The translations under genes and the position numbers were made by a program. From Lancefieldella parvula (GTDB lineage Bacteria; Actinomycetota; Coriobacteriia; Coriobacteriales; Atopobiaceae), in NCBI GenBank assembly GCA_023300185.1, contig CP097092.1, forward strand, positions 868,001 through 932,000: DNA of 64,000 nt. Reading direction: 5' to 3'. The stretch's first letter is position 1. Each line of letters begins with the position of its first letter. The notes under the pieces are model-generated. The model saw only the letters and a list, made by a program, of their open reading frames with translations. It searched no databases and was not told where the DNA came from. Below, piece by piece: positions 35,552-45,292 of the stretch.

Positions 35552-36916
35552 CGCGGATCAGACTCCATGGTTCCGCGCAGATACCAGGTACGAGCCTCAT
35601 CAATATGAACATCAACAATTTTGCCGATAAGATCTTCTGGCGTGTAACCTTCTGGCAGATTGAAGTGAACTGTTTGGTTCTTCTCGCTATGTCCCACCAT
35701 AACGGTATCATCACGCTTGGAAGTTCCCTCAACAAGAACTGCCTGCGTAGTATTCAAGTCTACCTGGTTAGCGTCATGTGCCTGCTGAGCCACAAGCTCT
35801 GCAAGCCTGTCAAAGCGCTCCTGGATGACCTCGTGAGGCGTGTTGTCTTCGTATTTTGCCGCAGGAGTTCCTGGACGCTTAGAGTAAATAAAGGTGTACG
35901 CAGAAGAGTATCCAGCTTCTTTGACCAAAGAAAGCGTATCCTCAAAGTCTTCCTCAGTCTCTCCTGGGAAGCCAACGATAATGTCAGTTGAAAGCGCCAG
36001 TCCTGGAATAGCCGCACGCAGGCGAGAAACCACGTCCAAGTACTCTTCTCGTGTATAACTGCGGTTCATCTTCTTGAGAACGCGCGTAGATCCGCTTTGA
36101 ACCGCAAGATGAAGATGAGGCATGACAGCTGGCGTTTCCTTCATAGCCGCAATAGTCTCATCGGTTAGATCCTTTGGATTCGATGAGGTGAAGCGGATTC
36201 GCTCAACGCCCGTCTGACCCACAGCACGCAAAAGCTCTGCAAAACGAGGTTTACCGTAAAGGTCACGGCCATATGAGTTAACGTTTTGGCCAAGAAGGGT
36301 AATTTCACGAACGCCATCTGCGACAAGACGCTCGCACTCACCAATAACAGCCTCAAAGGTGCGGCTGCGTTCACGACCGCGAACGTAAGGAACAATGCAA
36401 TACGTGCAGAAATTATTGCAGCCGGTCATGATAGGCACCCAAGCGTGATACTGCTGAGCGCGGTTACTTGGCAGATCTGTGGAGAAGCCCTTGCCCTCCT
36501 CAGAAGTGTCTACGGCTACGCGGTCATTCTCGCCCCTAAATGCGCTGGTGAGAAGTGCTGGCAGGCTTGCAAGAGCGCTGGTACCAAACACAACGTCTAC
36601 GGCTGGAACCTTTTCACGGAGCTTCTCGCCATCACGTTGTGCAATGCAGCCGCCAATAGCAACAACGCGCTTACCTGATGGAGGCGTTGGAGCGCTGACC
36701 ATGGCAGAAGCCTGACCGTAGAGACGCTGATCAGCGTTCTCACGAACACTGCAGGTCATAAAGATGACAATATCTGCGTCATCGGTATCTGAAACCTCAT
36801 TGCAGCCACAGGCCTCAAGCAGACCAGAGACTCGCTCTGTATCGTGCAAGATTCATCTGGCAGCCAAAAGTTTTGATGTGATACGTTTTTCCTACGAGCT
36901 CGGAATTTTCAATCAT
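35548..36916 (-). pseudogene. miaB: tRNA-2-methylthio-N6-dimethylallyladenosine synthase, frameshifted near start
   Basis: Radical-SAM methylthiotransferase converting i6A37 to ms2i6A37. The expected N-terminus MIENSELVGKTYHIKTFGCQ is encoded from ATG 36916, containing the first auxiliary-cluster Cys. After MNL one extra base (36847) shifts the frame to HDTERVSGLLEACGC, which runs intact to 35548 with the radical-SAM CNNFCTYC and a C-terminal TRAM domain. A start at the GTG/ATG-poor region near 36849 would lose the essential cluster Cys, so the gene is either disrupted or misread by one base. It lies three bases after spoVS and is coupled to miaA. Confidence 0.9.
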
Positions 36917-36918
36917 GC

Positions 36919-37243
36919 TTAAAGTACCTCGTTATACTCAGTGGAACTAACAGCTGGAGTCTGCGTATCAGGGGCAGACAGTGTGTGGACATAAATGGCA
37001 ATTTTTATTGCAGTTCTACTCTCCCCTGCAATTTCGATATCAGAAAACGTTGGAGCACAGGTGATGTCCAGATCCGCAAGGAATCAAGAATCCACGCGCA
37101 ATGGCAACAGCCTTGATGCCTTGGTTGACAGCACCCGCACCAATGCACTGGAGCATAACAGGCTCGTTATCTTTAACCAGTCCCGCAATAGCTCCTGCTA
37201 CAGAAGCTGGTGAAGACTTACTTGAAACTTTAAGCAAACCCAT
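36919..37243 (-). pseudogene. spoVS: SpoVS-family protein, frameshifted
   Basis: Small Alba-fold protein of the stage V sporulation protein S family, widespread also in non-sporulating bacteria. It starts MGLLKVSSKSSPASVAGAIA and keeps IGAGAVNQGIKAVAIARGF. One extra base at about 37072 then shifts the frame; the other frame gives LDITCAPTFSDIEIAGESRT, as in the family, with an unusual extension of about 25 residues to the stop at 36921. Position next to rny and miaB matches Firmicutes. Its molecular role is unknown. Confidence 0.85.
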
Positions 37244-37270
37244 GAGTGCTCCAATTATTGTGCGATTGTT

Positions 37271-38356
37271 CTACTCTTGCGACTCAATATCAAAAGTCAC
37301 AACAATCTTGTTTTTACTTACACGAACACGAGGCTCAGTCGTCAAAGAAACGTAGTATTTCTCGGACAACTCAGCAAAACTCTGCTCCATTTTGCGAGAA
37401 AAGCTGCTGATATCAGCCTTGCTCATCTTGAGGCCTCGATGATCTTTCATCAGATCAACTTCGCGAGAAACCCCTTCAGGTTCAACAGTGTGGCTGACCT
37501 GTGCATACACACTACGCAAAGGCTTAATCTGCTCAGCAATAATTCTGTGAGCAGTTCTATCTGACATAGAAAGACCAAGAGACTTACAAACCTCAGAAAG
37601 CTCTGTTGCATCTACTGCAGCCCTGAAGCGCTCGAGAATAGGAACGTTCTCAAAGCCTTCAACAAATAGCAGGTCAGCGATATCAAGCGTCTGCGCAATT
37701 CTGCGACGGGCAGTAGCTGCAATCTCTGCAGCAGAGCCCAGCATTACCTCACACGAGCCTTTAACCTCAAGAGCAAAGTCGCAGCAGGTACGAATAATGT
37801 TATGAGGACCTTTAACGGTTGTTTTGAGTCCGTCCTCATTTAAACCACAAGTTGGCCAAGTAGACTGGTCTACTCGCTCGGAAATTTTAGTAGTGTCTAC
37901 CACAATCTGTATAACAGAGCCGAGTCCTGGAGCAGAAGCCACAACCTGAGCTGATTCGCAGTTTTCTTTGATGGAATAGAGAGCCATGCCTCGGCCATGT
38001 ATTCCCCAACGGTCCATATGCATGCTCTCAAGCTTTGAAGTTACACGAGCTTCAAAGATTTTCTCCTGCATGTCTTTTGGAATACCCTGACCATCATCAA
38101 GTATGGTGATAGTTCTGAGCGCACCCTCTTTTGAGGTTGCAACATAAATGTGACGAGCGCCAGCATCGCGAGAATTACGCAAGAGCTCGATAACAATATC
38201 TTCTACCGAACGAATATCATGCTTTGCCTGTCTACGCTCTGCTTCTGCTACGCGTAAACGAACGTACCCCGCGCCGAGGGATTCCTCGACACGGAGTGCG
38301 CGTTCACCTCCCATGGAGGCGACAAAACCTGTTAAGTCAGTAGAGGTGGCTGCCAT
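37271..38356 (-). CDS. GHKL (MutL/Hsp90-like) ATPase of unknown function
   Basis: A 361-residue protein with an N-terminal GHKL ATP-binding fold. N box ELLRNSRDA with Glu57 and Asn61, G1 box DDGQGI at 87-92, and G2-like WGIHGRGMAL at 117-126 with preceding VTSKLE. This pattern resembles MutL or topoisomerase VI B more than histidine kinases, and there is no phosphoacceptor, receiver or membrane segment. The C-terminal two thirds are not recognised. Lies between rny and spoVS and is probably co-transcribed, suggesting a link to RNA decay or to the SpoVS protein, by context only. Confidence 0.75.
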   Translation of the reverse strand: MAATSTDLTGFVASMGGERALRVEESLGAGYVRLRVAEAERRQAKHDIRSVEDIVIELLRNSRDAGARHIYVATSKEGALRTITILDDGQGIPKDMQEKIFEARVTSKLESMHMDRWGIHGRGMALYSIKENCESAQVVASAPGLGSVIQIVVDTTKISERVDQSTWPTCGLNEDGLKTTVKGPHNIIRTCCDFALEVKGSCEVMLGSAAEIAATARRRIAQTLDIADLLFVEGFENVPILERFRAAVDATELSEVCKSLGLSMSDRTAHRIIAEQIKPLRSVYAQVSHTVEPEGVSREVDLMKDHRGLKMSKADISSFSRKMEQSFAELSEKYYVSLTTEPRVRVSKNKIVVTFDIESQE

Positions 38357-38359
38357 AAA

Positions 38360-39913
38360 TTACTTAGCAACGTCCACAGCACGAGACTCGCGAATAACAA
38401 CAACGCGAACCTGTCCTGGGTATTCCATCTCGTCCTCAATTTGCTTAGCAATATCGTGAGCAAGAACAGTTGCCTCGGAATCGCTAATCATCTGAGGCTC
38501 AACCATTACGTGAAGCTCACGGCCAGCCTGCATTGCATACGTACGCTCAACACCCTCGTGTGCATTGGAGATAGCCTCAAGCTTCTCAAGGCGCTTGATG
38601 TAGTTCTCAGCAGACTCACGACGAGCACCAGGACGTGCAGCAGAAATAGCGTCTGCAGCCATAACAAGCATGTCAAGAACAGTATTTGGCTCAATGTCTG
38701 CGTGGTGAGCCTCAATGGCGTGAACAATCTCAGGACGCTCACCATGGCGACGAGCAAGATCTGCACCAATTACAGCGTGTGGACCCTCAACCTCGTGGTC
38801 AATTGCCTTACCAAGGTCATGAAGCAGACCAGCGCGCTTAGCTGGAGCAGGCTCAAGACCAAGCTCTTCAGCCATAATGCCGCAAAGTACTGCAACCTGA
38901 ACAGAGTGAGCAAGAACATTCTGACCGTAAGAAGTACGGTAGCGAAGCTTACCAAGAGTCTTTACGATCTCTGGATGAAGATCGTGAATACCACAATCAA
39001 ATGCAGCCTGTTCGCCAGCCTCAAGAACACGCTCGTTAACAAGAGCCTCAGCCTTCTTGTAGAGCTCCTCAATACGTGCTGGATGAATACGACCGTCTGC
39101 AATGAGGTTCTCAAGTGCAACACGAGCGGTCTCACGGCGGACTGGATCAAAACTTGAAAGAACTACAGTCTCTGGAGTGTCATCAATAACAAGAGAAACA
39201 CCAGATACCTGCTCGAAGGTACGAATGTTTCTACCCTCACGTCCAATAATCCTACCCTTTAGATCATCAGATGGGATATGGACGGAAGTTACTGTAATCT
39301 CAGAAGCCTGATCTGCAGCAACACGCTGAATAGCGGTAGAAATAATCTCACGTGCAGTTTTATCTGCCTGTGCACGAACACGCTGCTCAGACTCACGAAG
39401 AATCATAGCCTCATCGCGAACACTTTCAGAACGAACACGAGACAGAAGCTCATCATGAGCCTCATCTTTTGTAAGAGCTGCAATGCGCTCAAGCTCTTGA
39501 GACTGCTGAGAAACAAGAGAATCCAAATCGTTCTTACGACGATCAAGCTGGCCCTGAAGGCTGGAGAGCTGATGTTCACGCTTCTCTAGTGCATCAGTGC
39601 GGTGGTCAAGGGACTCTTCACGCTGAAGAATACGATTCTCCATGCTACGGAGCTCACTCTTACGCTTCTTCTCTTCTGCCTCTGCTGCCTGCTTAAGCTG
39701 AAGAACTTCTTCTTTAGCCTCAAGAACAGCCTCTTTTTTAACAGTTTCTGCCTGACGAGCTGCTTCAGAAGCAATGCGATCTGCATTAGTTTGAGCATCT
39801 TTTAACTGCTGCTCTGCAGTTTTAATCTTTGAATTACTAATGTTAGAGAGCACGCCGTATGCAAGGCCTACTCCCACAAGAAGGCAAATAATGCCTACTG
39901 CTGCTAATTCCAT
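38360..39913 (-). CDS. rny: Ribonuclease Y
   Basis: Membrane-anchored endoribonuclease that initiates mRNA decay. The 517-residue protein has an N-terminal transmembrane segment (AAVGIICLLVGVGLAYGVLS), a long Lys/Glu-rich coiled coil, a KH domain with GRIIGREGRNIR, and an HD domain with HSVQVAVLCG and LLHDLGKAIDHE. It precedes the GHKL ATPase by three bases. Its mRNA has a leader of roughly 180 bases with hairpins and a strong promoter at 40104-40132. Confidence 0.96.
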   Translation of the reverse strand: MELAAVGIICLLVGVGLAYGVLSNISNSKIKTAEQQLKDAQTNADRIASEAARQAETVKKEAVLEAKEEVLQLKQAAEAEEKKRKSELRSMENRILQREESLDHRTDALEKREHQLSSLQGQLDRRKNDLDSLVSQQSQELERIAALTKDEAHDELLSRVRSESVRDEAMILRESEQRVRAQADKTAREIISTAIQRVAADQASEITVTSVHIPSDDLKGRIIGREGRNIRTFEQVSGVSLVIDDTPETVVLSSFDPVRRETARVALENLIADGRIHPARIEELYKKAEALVNERVLEAGEQAAFDCGIHDLHPEIVKTLGKLRYRTSYGQNVLAHSVQVAVLCGIMAEELGLEPAPAKRAGLLHDLGKAIDHEVEGPHAVIGADLARRHGERPEIVHAIEAHHADIEPNTVLDMLVMAADAISAARPGARRESAENYIKRLEKLEAISNAHEGVERTYAMQAGRELHVMVEPQMISDSEATVLAHDIAKQIEDEMEYPGQVRVVVIRESRAVDVAK

Positions 39914-40132
39914 ACCTACTCCTCAAATGGCGATTACAAAAGTGTTCAGGAGACTTTAGACACAACAGTATCTAAAGAACCCGCCATGAGCAGGGTTCAT
40001 TGGCTGGTCATGCCACATGCAGAGATAGATCAAGTGTATGAGATACCTACTGTATACGTGACGCTGGTTGCCCAGCGGAAATGAGCCTATTCACGGCATA
40101 TTTATCGTATAGAGCATTGTAACTTTTGTCAA
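39914..40132 (-). promoter_or_regulatory. Promoter and structured leader of rny
   Basis: On the minus strand TTGACA (40132-40127) and TACGAT (40109-40104) are 17 bases apart, an almost ideal housekeeping promoter. A CTACCTGC word (40146-40139) abuts the -35. The predicted start near 40097 leaves about 180 untranslated bases before rny. They contain a 7-bp hairpin CTTTAGA/TCTAAAG (around 39954-39977) and AACCC/GGGTT next to it. This may be a regulatory leader or a separate small RNA; I could not fit it to 6S RNA with confidence. Confidence 0.6.
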
Positions 40133-40196
40133 TAAATAGCAGGTAGGAAAAGTAAAACACACCAATACAACAGACTTATAAGCTAAGCAAATGTAA

Positions 40197-40871
40197 TCAC
40201 TCAGATGGAGCGTTCTCGTCTAAAATCTTTTTAGCAACTGATGAAGCTATAGAAAATGAATATCCCTTTGTGGCAAGAAACCTGACAAGTTTCTCATAAT
40301 CATTTTTTCCCGACAGGTGTTTTCTCTGGGCCAAAGAATACGCAACTTCAAATTCATCCACATCAGAAAAATAAGCGTCAGGCCATCCAGGGAGTGTCTC
40401 AACTTCAATCCCTTTTTTAGAAATTTCAGTTTTAATTTTAAGAGGACCCCAGCCTTGCGAAATTTTAGAACGTATATAGACGTCTGCAAAACGACTGTCA
40501 TTAATCAAACCAACTTCAACAGCCCTCTGCACTGCAGGGTCTCTTACATTCTTCTGATAGCCATCAAGCATGAGCTTTTTTTGAAGCTCTGCTGTAGAGT
40601 AATCCCTTTTTACAATTAACGCCTCAATGCGAGTTTTAATACACTGAGTTGAAATCTCTTTAACCTCATACAAAAACTCATTACGAGAAGAAGGCGTAAA
40701 AACACCATCTTTCTCTTTACTCAAAAGAGCTCGAGCTACTGTTGGAGGAACAAAGAATTCCTCTGTTCCTCCAACTTCAGTTTCTAAAATAATCTTTGCC
40801 TTGGGCTTTGCTTGACCAAGAACTGCTTGTTTCTTTTGTGGAAGCTCAATTGTCCAAGAAATCTCTGACAT
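40197..40871 (-). CDS. recX: Regulatory protein RecX
   Basis: Inhibitor and modulator of RecA filaments, 224 residues, helical repeats. Recognised by the RecX core: YSTAELQKKLMLDGY, INDSRFADVYIRSKISQGWG and the C-terminal KGYSFSIASSVAKKIL. The N-terminal 60 residues are lineage-specific. Its ATG overlaps the recA stop by one base, so it is coupled to recA and shares its SOS control. Confidence 0.88.
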   Translation of the reverse strand: MSEISWTIELPQKKQAVLGQAKPKAKIILETEVGGTEEFFVPPTVARALLSKEKDGVFTPSSRNEFLYEVKEISTQCIKTRIEALIVKRDYSTAELQKKLMLDGYQKNVRDPAVQRAVEVGLINDSRFADVYIRSKISQGWGPLKIKTEISKKGIEVETLPGWPDAYFSDVDEFEVAYSLAQRKHLSGKNDYEKLVRFLATKGYSFSIASSVAKKILDENAPSE

Positions 40872-41959
40872 TATTCAGCAGAATCTTCCGTTGCAACTGG
40901 AGTACCAACTTCAGAATCTTCATCAAATACAAGGCCACAAGCAACTCGTACTTTGTGATCAATCTCTTCCATAAGATCTGGATTGGCAGTGAGGAAAGAT
41001 TTAGCTGCTTCTCTACCCTGGCCAAGACGCTCACCTTCATAGGTGAACCAAGCTCCAGACTTGTTGACAATCTCAAAATCAACAGCCATATCAAGAATGG
41101 AGCCCTCTTTGGAGATGCCTTGACCGTACATAATGTCAAACTCAGCAACCTTAAAAGGCGGAGCAACCTTGTTCTTTACAACCTTAACGCGAACACGGTT
41201 ACCAACGTTTTCTCCGTTAACCTTAATGCTGTCAACGCGGCGAATATCCATGCGGACAGTGGAGAAGAACTTAAGAGCCCTACCACCAGAAGTGGTCTCT
41301 GGGCTTCCAAACATAACGCCAATCTTCTCTCTAAGTTGGTTAATGAAAATACAAAGCGTATTAGACTTTGAAAGAGAGCCAGCTAACTTACGGAGAGCTT
41401 GACTCATGAGACGAGCCTGAAGACCAACGCTAGAATCGCCGATCTCTCCCTCAATCTCTGCACGAGGAACAAGAGCAGCAACAGAGTCTACAACTACAAC
41501 ATCAATGGCGCCTGAGCGAACAAGCATGTCACAAATCTCAAGAGCCTGCTCACCAGTATCTGGCTGAGAAATTAAAACATCGTCAATATCAACGCCAATA
41601 CGAGCTGCATAACCTGGGTCTAGTGCGTGCTCTGCGTCAATAAAGGCAACAACACCACCTAGCGCCTGAGCTTCTGCAAGAATTTCTAGAGAAAGAGTTG
41701 TCTTACCAGAGGACTCTGGGCCATAAATCTCTACGATACGGCCGCGAGGAACGCCGCCAATACCCAATGCTGCATCAAGAGCAAGTGAGCCAGTTGGAAT
41801 GGCCTGAATATCAAAGGCAGGACCACCCTCACCTAAACGCATAATGGCGCCTGCACCAAATTTCTTCTCGATCTCTGCAGTGGTTGAAGAGATAACCTCA
41901 TCTCTCTCATCACCAGTAGTACGAGCTTTAATCTCTTTTGAAACTGCCTTTTTAGCCAT
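40871..41959 (-). CDS. recA: Recombinase RecA
   Basis: ATP-dependent strand-exchange protein and coprotease for LexA, 362 residues, complete. Walker A is GPESSGKTT at 80-88, Walker B is [10 protein letters not shown], loop L1 [15 protein letters not shown], and loop L2 lies around [13 protein letters not shown]. An acidic C-terminal tail follows. A perfect LexA box is 39 bases upstream. The next gene, recX, overlaps its stop. Confidence 0.98.
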   Translation of the reverse strand: MAKKAVSKEIKARTTGDERDEVISSTTAEIEKKFGAGAIMRLGEGGPAFDIQAIPTGSLALDAALGIGGVPRGRIVEIYGPESSGKTTLSLEILAEAQALGGVVAFIDAEHALDPGYAARIGVDIDDVLISQPDTGEQALEICDMLVRSGAIDVVVVDSVAALVPRAEIEGEIGDSSVGLQARLMSQALRKLAGSLSKSNTLCIFINQLREKIGVMFGSPETTSGGRALKFFSTVRMDIRRVDSIKVNGENVGNRVRVKVVKNKVAPPFKVAEFDIMYGQGISKEGSILDMAVDFEIVNKSGAWFTYEGERLGQGREAAKSFLTANPDLMEEIDHKVRVACGLVFDEDSEVGTPVATEDSAE

Positions 41960-41997
41960 GAATACTCCTTGCTCTTTCTGATACCACGATAATATAA

Positions 41998-42009
41998 GAA
42001 CAGACGTTC
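41998..42009. promoter_or_regulatory. LexA (SOS) box of recA
   Basis: GAAC-AGAC-GTTC is a perfect match to the GAAC-N4-GTTC LexA operator known from Bacillus and Mycobacterium, inside the 14-bp palindromic frame AGAACAGACGTTCT (41997-42010), just upstream of recA. Confidence 0.88.
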
Positions 42010-42144
42010 TATGTCAACGTCAAACATATACTCTATAGAGGGAATTTGTCTGAATTCTTACCTCTATTTTTCCGCTCTTGAGCAGTTAATTTCTTCTTAA
42101 TTACAAATTTGACTGTATAAGTCCTGCATAGTCGCAGAAATTAA

Positions 42145-42174
42145 GAGGCTCAAAACAAACTAGTTTTGAGCCTC
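42145..42174 (-). terminator. Terminator of cinA
   Basis: GAGGCTCAAAAC (42145-42156) and GTTTTGAGCCTC (42163-42174) form a perfect 12-bp stem with a six-base loop, 17 bases past the cinA stop. It separates cinA from recA; the T tract is weak. Confidence 0.8.
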
Positions 42175-42191
42175 CCTATTAAAATCGGATT

Positions 42192-42698
42192 TTAAGCCTT
42201 CACAATTGCTTCATGAATTAATTGTAAAGCCTGCAAAACAGCAGCTTCTCGCACCTGTTCTCTATTACCAGAAAAATGTTTGCAGACCGTATGGGTAAAG
42301 TTTTTGCTGTTAATACCAAACCAAACTGTTCCAACTGGTTTACCAGGCTCTTCTCCTGTTGGTCCAGCTATTCCTGTAACGGAAACTGCAATATCTGAGC
42401 CAATAACGTCTCTAACGCCCGAAGCCATCTGAGCTGCACAGGGTTCAGAAACAGCACCAAGGGACGGTTCATCAAAAATGTCTTTTGAAACGCCTAATAC
42501 CTTTTGCTTAATCTCAATGGTATAGCTTACAACAGAGCCCTTAAGTACGCTTGATGATCCAGAGATGGCTGTAAGAGCGCCTGCAACAAGTCCTCCCGTA
42601 CAAGACTCGGCAGAAGCAACGGTAAGACCTGATGCAAGGGCATCTGAAATAACACTTTGAGCTTCTTTGAGAACTTCTTCAGAGAACATTTGAATCAC
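42192..42698 (-). CDS. cinA: CinA C-terminal domain protein (NMN amidohydrolase)
   Basis: A 168-residue single-domain protein matching the C-terminal half of CinA (PncC), which deamidates nicotinamide mononucleotide in NAD recycling and is often linked to competence and recA. Signatures: SAESCTGGLVAGALTAISGSS with the catalytic Ser, VVSYTIEIKQKVLGV, and VTGIAGPTGEEPGKPVGTVW. The N-terminal molybdopterin-like domain is absent, as in PncC. Start is GTG 42698 or ATG 42689; neither has a clear ribosome site. Confidence 0.9.
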   Translation of the reverse strand: MIQMFSEEVLKEAQSVISDALASGLTVASAESCTGGLVAGALTAISGSSSVLKGSVVSYTIEIKQKVLGVSKDIFDEPSLGAVSEPCAAQMASGVRDVIGSDIAVSVTGIAGPTGEEPGKPVGTVWFGINSKNFTHTVCKHFSGNREQVREAAVLQALQLIHEAIVKA

Positions 42699-42751
42699 AA
42701 CTTTTCATTAAGCAGAAAACCGTTTGACCTGCACATGAGCTTATCTTATAC

Positions 42752-42782
42752 AAAGATGGCGCCTCAGTGAGACGCCATCTTG
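42752..42782 (-). terminator. Hairpin directly after pgsA
   Basis: AAGATGGCG (42753-42761) and CGCCATCTT (42773-42781) pair, with a small inner CTC/GAG stem. It starts at the pgsA stop and ends 54 bases before cinA, so it probably reduces read-through. Confidence 0.7.
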
Positions 42783-43389
42783 TTAAACTTCAGCAATGTA
42801 TTGCCACGACTTTACAAAGTAGTCAATTCCTGACCAGGCCGTTAGAACTACTGCAACCCACATAGATGCGTTGAAGATAAAGAGCAAAACGTCCTGAATC
42901 ATTCCACCAGGAATACTTGGCAAGAAGAGTAAACCGCAGATAGCAACCATAGTTGTTGCGGTCTTCCACTTACCCAAGTCAGAAGCTGCAATAACAACTC
43001 CCTTTGAAGCAACAACCATCCTAAGGCCCGATACCAAAAACTCTCGTGCAACAATCACTAAGAGCACCCAAGGAGAAACCATATGCCACTCTAGAAGTAC
43101 AAAAAGAGCTACAACAACAGCGAGTTTATCGGCAATTGGGTCTAAGAACTTACCAAAGGTAGTAACTTCATTTCTACTACGGGCAAGGTAACCATCAAGC
43201 TTATCGGTCAAAGAAATGACAACATAGCCGATAAAGACAAGAAAAGCTCCAAGTTTAAAACCAGGTGTTGCCAAAGAATCTGCCAGAGATACGCCTAAAA
43301 GCTGTGCCAAGAGAAGCCAAAAGGGCACTAAGCACCACACGAGCACAGGTAACAATATTTGCAGGTGTCCAAATTGTCTTTGATGACAT
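42783..43389 (-). pseudogene. pgsA: CDP-diacylglycerol-glycerol-3-phosphate phosphatidyltransferase, frameshifted
   Basis: Membrane enzyme for phosphatidylglycerol phosphate synthesis. The expected start MSSKTIWTPANIVTCARVVL is encoded from ATG 43389. One extra base at about 43314 moves the frame to LLAQLLGVSLADSL, which runs to the stop with the catalytic D-G-x2-A-R...G-x3-D-x3-D as LTDKLDGYLARS and GKFLDPIADKLA. Corrected length is about 201 residues with five or six membrane helices. It begins 13 bases after rimO and precedes cinA, the usual actinobacterial order. Confidence 0.9.
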
Positions 43390-43402
43390 GACCTATCCCC
43401 AA

Positions 43403-44810
43403 CTAAACGGTTTTCTCGCCAGACTGTGTGTCTGTAGTGTCTACAATCTCGCCAATCATTTCATAGCAGAAAGAATCTACCAGGTCACAAAGGACAATAT
43501 CTCCGACTGCGGCCTCTCCCTCTGCAATGTGAACAGCGCCATCACAGTCTGGAGCCTGGAACCACGTATGGCCGATAAGCTCAGTGCCCTCGTCGGATTC
43601 TTCAATTCCGTCAATAATGACCTCGCAACGCTCGCCAACGTGACGGGCAGTTGCGGCAAAGCCAAGCTGCTCTACAAGGTCAAGCAGGCGCTGAGTGCGC
43701 TCAATCTTTACCTCGTCAGGAACCTGATCAGACATCTTTGCGCCATAGAGTTCCCTCTTCTGGCGAATAGGTAAAGACAGATGTGTAGTCAAACTCCTGC
43801 TCCTGAATAAAGTCGTAGAGCTCATCTGATTCATCATCAGTCTCGCCTGGGAAGCCGCACATTCCCGTGGTACGAAGAACCATGCCAGGAATCTCAGTTC
43901 TGAGGCGATCAAAAAGCTCGCGAAGCTCCTGCGTAGAGCCGGAGCGACCCATGCGCTTAAGAATACGCTCGTTGCAGTGCTGAATTGGAATATCAATGTA
44001 AGGTAGAACCTCAGGTGTATCGCGAATGGTGCTGATAAGCTCATCGGTCATACCTTCTGGCTGCAGATACAAAACGCGAATCCATCCCTTATAAGGACGG
44101 ACTACCTCAGCAACCTGCTGCATAAGCTTAGCAAGCGTTGGCGTCTGGCCATCTGCTGTATCAGGCATATCCGAGCCCCAGATACCGGTGTCCTGGCCAA
44201 TCAGAATGACCTCACGAACACCGCCCTCCATCAGCTCATGTACCTCTTGAAGAATCTCTTCAGCAGGCCTTGAGTGATAGTGACCACGAATATACGGAAT
44301 AGCACAGAAAGCGCAGAATCTGTCACAGCCCTCAGAAATCTTTACAAATGCACTGGCACCATCAATGGTTCGCAGCATGCCATGAGCAGCAACAATGGAC
44401 TGCGTAGGCTCAGGGATATTCAGAACGTCCGCAACAACGCTGACAATACCATCTTCTTGATCTGCTGGAACAAACGCAGCAACTTCAGGAAGCTGCTCGT
44501 TAAGCTCTGCACCGTACCTGGAAGGGACGCAGCCACACATAATAATGGGTAGCTTACGCACTCCCTCAGAAGCGCCCTCAGCAATCTCAAGCGTAGCTTC
44601 AATGGACTCCTCTGTTGCTGAAGCCAAGAATGAACAGGTGTTGATAATTGCAATGTCTGCTGAGTCTGGATCTGCAACTTCGCCGAAACCAGAGGCCAAA
44701 AGACGCGCACGCATGCGGTCTGTATCAACCTCGTTTTTAGCGCATCCTAACGTGATGTATAGGACGTTGTAGCCCCTATCGATAGTTGTTGAACTGGAGG
44801 GGCTGGCCAT
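43403..44810 (-). pseudogene. rimO: Ribosomal protein S12 methylthiotransferase, frameshifted
   Basis: Radical-SAM enzyme that methylthiolates Asp in ribosomal protein S12. The N-terminal cluster domain begins NVLYITLGCAKNEVDTDRM, and the radical-SAM motif is CDRFCAFC. After VFTYSPEEGTL one extra base (about 43745) shifts the frame. The next frame continues GAKMSDQVPDEVKIERTQR and the C-terminal TRAM domain to 43403. Corrected length is about 468 residues. The start used is the ATG 44810 (MASPSSSTT). The 3' end of yajQ overlaps it by about 35 bases. Confidence 0.9.
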
Positions 44811-45274
44811 AGTCTTTCTCCTTAAGGCTTGCAATCACAGACTGAAGAACATCGCGAGAAGCGCTAGAAACACGCAGCTTATCGCCCTCAACGGTTGCCT
44901 TAGCCTTAACTTTTCATATCACGAATATCTTTAGCGATCTTCTTGGCAGTCTCCTGGTCAATTCCAGAAACAATAGAGCCAATCTGACGCACGGTAGAAC
45001 CTGCTGCAGGAATGGGGTCTCCCCAACGAATAGCAGTAAGATCAATTCCGCGCTTTACCAGCTTGGAGCCAAGAACATCCCTCACCTGAGATGCAACAAA
45101 ATCTGCAGGAGCCTCAATAGTGAACTTACCCTCTTTCTTAGAGAGCTCAAGTGTTGCACCAGAATCCTTAAGATCGTAGCGCTGAGTTAGCTCACGAGCT
45201 GCCTGCTGAAATGCATTATCAACTTCCATCATGTCTACTTCAGACACAACGTCAAAGCTTGATTCTTTAGCCAT
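44776..45274 (-). pseudogene. yajQ: YajQ-family nucleotide-binding protein, frameshifted
   Basis: Small two-domain protein of the YajQ/DUF520 family, implicated in cyclic-di-GMP or nucleic-acid binding. It begins MAKESSFDVVSEVDMMEVDN and keeps RYDLKDSGATLEL. At IRDMK an AAAA run (44911-44914) carries one extra A, producing an early stop at 44906. The next frame restores VKAKATVEGDKLRVSSASRD and ends QFNNYR at 44776, the normal family C-terminus. Corrected length is about 165, typical. GGAGGGG precedes the ATG. Confidence 0.9.
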
Positions 45275-45292
45275 TTCCCCTCCGTATTACCT

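Noticed and set aside
39914..40103. 6S RNA between recX and rny
   Set aside because: Hairpins exist but the long interrupted rod with a central bubble could not be drawn, and a leader of rny explains the region.
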